From Garcia nutans (lineage: Eukaryota; Streptophyta; Magnoliopsida; Malpighiales; Euphorbiaceae): a DNA stretch of 64,000 bases. The position numbers and the translations under genes are program-made. Below, piece after piece: positions 61,145 to 64,000 of the stretch (position 1 is the stretch's first letter; each line of letters opens with the position of its first letter). Under the pieces are notes generated by a model. That model did not search any database and had not been told where the DNA came from. It was given only the letters and a program-made list of their open reading frames with translations. The DNA lies in assembly GCA_947685225.1 (NCBI GenBank), contig CANTUV010000008.1, positions 30,124,001 to 30,188,000 on the forward strand, given 5' to 3'.

Positions 61145-62312
61145 TGTTTTTGGTGGGCAATTGATTGAGTCATTGCTAGATTCTTCGCTTTCGGTGTAAG
61201 TCAAATTGTTGTAAGCTTTTGAACTATCATAATCCAGGGCTGTGAGCCAGAAAGGATCAATGATATGAGATGCAAATGTATGCATGTATGCATGTATACA
61301 CAAACAATAGACAAACAAGGACAAATAGGACGTTCCTTCCAACCTTATAACATCTAAACACGAATGGCGAGTCTCTTTTCCTAGTTATATGGTTAACAAA
61401 ATACCAACATGAGGTATCTTGTTTTCGAATATTTCTCCTCGGACGTTTCAACCAATAGTTATATTTTCAAAAATGGAAATCAGTTTATAATAATTCCCAT
61501 TAATTAGGTTTTAATCCATTTATCCAACCAAAGTAGCTTTTATGCTATATTGGATTAAAACTAAATTAAGAGGTTTATTATAGATAGATTTCTCACTTGA
61601 AAAAGTAACTAATGATCCATACCAAAAACAAGCCCATGATTAATTATTCTTAGTATAAACTAGGCTCACAATTGATTTTTGGTATTTCGTAATTGACCAA
61701 AATAATTTGCAAGCTCTTTGTAAGAAAAAGTTGGATGAAAATAATTTTGTTTCTAAGCCCACTGTAGAAAGATTTTAGGAAAAATGGATTTTGGGCTTAT
61801 TATTTGGGCCATGATCAAAAGAATTTTTGATTTGTTGTTAGAAAAGTCTTCTGTCCAAAGACCATCTTGAAAAGTTTTGAAAATAGCTTTAGTCTTTTGG
61901 ATTTAAAAAAAAAATATTTTGAGCTTACAATATATTTAGGTCATATTGGAAAAAGAACAAACCAAATAAGCCATGATTTAAGCCAAGATAAATTAACCAT
62001 AGTCAAACAACATGCATTTGGGGTAAAACCTAAGGAAAGTAACTAGGCCAATTACATGAGCTTTAGTCTTTGGGTAAAAAGGCTTAGGTTCCCATAACAA
62101 GTATATACCGAATGGTACGAGACTATGAGTGGTTATGCCAAACTTGATCTCCATACCTTGAGTGAAAGTATGGTATCCCTTACATAACACAACACGGGTA
62201 ACACGGGCATCCTAACTCACGCACACAATGCAATCTAATATGATGCAATGGTTAATATCATTATAAGAAAGAAAAGAATAATATAAAGACCAATGGAATC
62301 AACTTCTCTTAT
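61145..62312 (-). other. Tat copy 2 5' leader
   Basis: Collinear with 18653-19770 of copy 1 with scattered substitutions and small indels. No gene. Confidence 0.75.
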
Positions 62313-62330
62313 CCCTAGTGGACTCGCGAT
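62313..62330 (-). other. Decayed Tat primer-binding site
   Basis: The minus strand reads ATCGCGAGTCCACTAGGG, aligning with GTGGCGACTCCACTGGGG in copy 1 with five changes. Confidence 0.7.
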
Positions 62331-64000
62331 TGTGAGCAGGGATTTTTGCCCCCACTTCCGGTGGAATGGTTCTTGCGACTTCGACACTGTTTAGGCTCGG
62401 GGCCTTAGAGAACACGGACCTAAGTCCGGAGAAAATGAAGTCACCACCCGGACAGGCCGGGAAAAAGAAAGGGATGGATGACTTGATTCCTAAGGAATCC
62501 TTAACCCCCTAATGGGTTTGAAAAGTTAGGTGCATGTGGGGAAGGTGAGAAATGGCCCAGAACCCCCACAATGCCCGGTTCATTGGAACCGACCTCCTTT
62601 ACAGGTCTTAATATTATAAAATTCTTAAATATAATAATATTATCCATATTACACACAATAATTAAAATAAAGCATCGATATATTGAAAATCAAAACAATG
62701 TTCAAATAAAACAAATAAATGGACACCCATCCAAGGATGGAAACATTTCCTTACATCCCATGCCTAAATTGGACACCCACCAAAAGGTAGAAACATGTCC
62801 TTTACATTGGTTCTAAAATCGAAAAGCAATTTAAATTACATGATATTTAACTAATGAGGTACCCACCAAGTGGAAACATACCTCTTGCAACATTTGGAAA
62901 TCTAAATAAATCGATAAAAGTAAATAAGCATTCATCATAAATAAATCATTCATCAAAGATATTAAATATCAATCAAAATAGAAAGTAAACATCCATCCAT
63001 GATAAATTAAATAAATCAATCATTGAACTTAAATAAATCAAAGCATATAAAATAAATCAAAGCATATAATAAACTACACAATCAAATCTAAAAGTAAATA
63101 AAGCAAGTAAAGGTACAAATTAGGGTTACTATTTCTATTTAAATTTCTTTAATTAACATTTAGGGTTTTGGAATCTTAAGATATTATTATTGTTATTTGT
63201 TTAGGCTACTATAAGTTTTAAGAGAAGTAAAAAGGATTAGGGTTTTATAATTTAAGAAATTAGTAAGGTTCTTTGATTGATCAAATTAGGGTTTGAGGGG
63301 TAAAATTATGAAATTAGGAAAACTTGAGCTTTTAGATTAATTGGTTTTGGGTTTACTGTTTGTATTTTAATATTTATGTTTATAAGGTTTTAAAGTTCAA
63401 AGGATTAGGTTTTAGAAAAATTAGGGTTTAAGGTTTTAAGGGAGTTAGGGTTTACTGTTTTGGATTTTGGAGTTGAATTAGGGTTTTAGAATTTTAGAAT
63501 TAGGGTTTCGGAGGATACATTAGGTTTTAGAATTTGAAGAATCAATTGATAATTGTATGAAGCTTTATGAAAGTAAACGAAATGATTTAAGGTTTATATA
63601 AATAGAAAAGATGTTTTTAGGGTTTGTAGAAAGAAACAGACTTAAATTATGGTTTTGAAAAAAAAAACAGGTTCAATTAGGGTTTTAAGATTTTGAAGTA
63701 GCAAAAATAACAATTTTAAGATTTGGAAAACAAATAAATGAATTAAGGTTTTTAAACTTTAGAAAAGGTGAATTAATGTTCTTAGGGTTTTTTTATTTTG
63801 AAGAAACAGAAGCAATTTTTAAGATTTTTGAATGATGAAGCTACTGTGAATTCATGAAACAAATAAAGAAATTCATACCTTCGTTTGTTGGTTCCACAAA
63901 AAAGCACTTCTTGGATGAACAAGAACAAAGACAAGCTTTGCTGCCTTTGATGGGTTGAATTGTTTGTTTTCCGTATCAAAAAAGTTCAATTGATTCAAGG
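62331..64000 (-). repeat. Tat copy 2 5' LTR, cut by window end
   Basis: It starts TGTGAGCAGGG and follows 50916-52580 of the 3' LTR almost base for base, including the telobox-like cluster (63130-63800). By comparison with the 3' LTR about 0.54 kb should remain beyond the window. Confidence 0.92.

Larger units (their letters stand above)
50916..64000 (-). mobile_element. Tat-lineage element, copy 2, gag-only (5' LTR continues past window)
   Basis: 3' LTR 50916-53126, 3' UTR with tandem arrays, gag 59789-61144, leader, decayed primer site and 5' LTR from 62331. Solo LTR d (53759-56666) interrupts the 3' UTR. The two LTRs are very similar by eye over the ~1.67 kb that can be compared. No protease, RT, RNase H or integrase remains in the ~6.3 kb interior, so it depends on another element for movement. 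Confidence 0.9.

Overview
The window is plant nuclear DNA, almost certainly from a eudicot with a repeat-rich genome. It consists almost entirely of LTR retrotransposons nested inside one another. No intact host gene was recognised. Support for a plant comes from Ty3/gypsy coding remnants of the plant-specific Tat/Ogre lineage (second, archaeal-type RNase H next to the usual one), chromodomain-bearing Tekay/Del-like chromoviruses, initiator-Met primer sites (TGGTATCAGAGC), and a stray piece of chloroplast ycf1.

Layout. (1) 1-39476: Tat-type copy 1 on the minus strand. Its 3' untranslated region with tandem arrays is at the left edge (3' LTR just outside the window), followed by integrase, two RNases H, reverse transcriptase, protease, gag, leader, primer site and 5' LTR. 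It is split by four Tekay-type solo LTRs: 5934-9190, 9487-12668 and 15031-17841 on the plus strand, and 19995-37540 on the minus strand. The minus-strand solo LTR is itself split by a complete but dead chromovirus of a second family (21180-36201), whose 3' LTR is split by a truncated reverse Tekay fragment (31840-35414). (2) 39477-39982 and 50446-50915: older flanking DNA with coding-like plus-strand stretches and a ycf1 fragment. (3) 39983-50440: a full-length Tekay-like element between CTTAC target duplications, inserted into that flanking DNA. (4) 50916-64000: Tat-type copy 2 on the minus strand, with gag but no pol, interrupted by solo LTR 53759-56666, its 5' LTR running off the window.

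The boundaries are mostly well supported. Five Tekay-type insertions (four solo LTRs and the full-length element) have perfect 5-bp target duplications, and a sixth has a one-mismatch duplication. All coding regions are broken, mostly by stops of the kind produced by C-to-T or G-to-A change, plus deletions (integrase core in Tat copy 1, protease in the full-length Tekay, all of pol in Tat copy 2).

The most interesting unexplained structure is inside the Tekay-type LTRs. Every copy carries a pair of ~27-bp inverted arms 230-360 bp apart whose cargo is one of two unrelated tandem-repeat arrays. Many also carry an upstream array of GC-rich perfect palindromes whose sequence changes between copies while base pairing is kept. 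A stem-loop near the LTR 3' end is shared by both chromovirus families. These look like conserved RNA or DNA structures of the LTR rather than random repeats.
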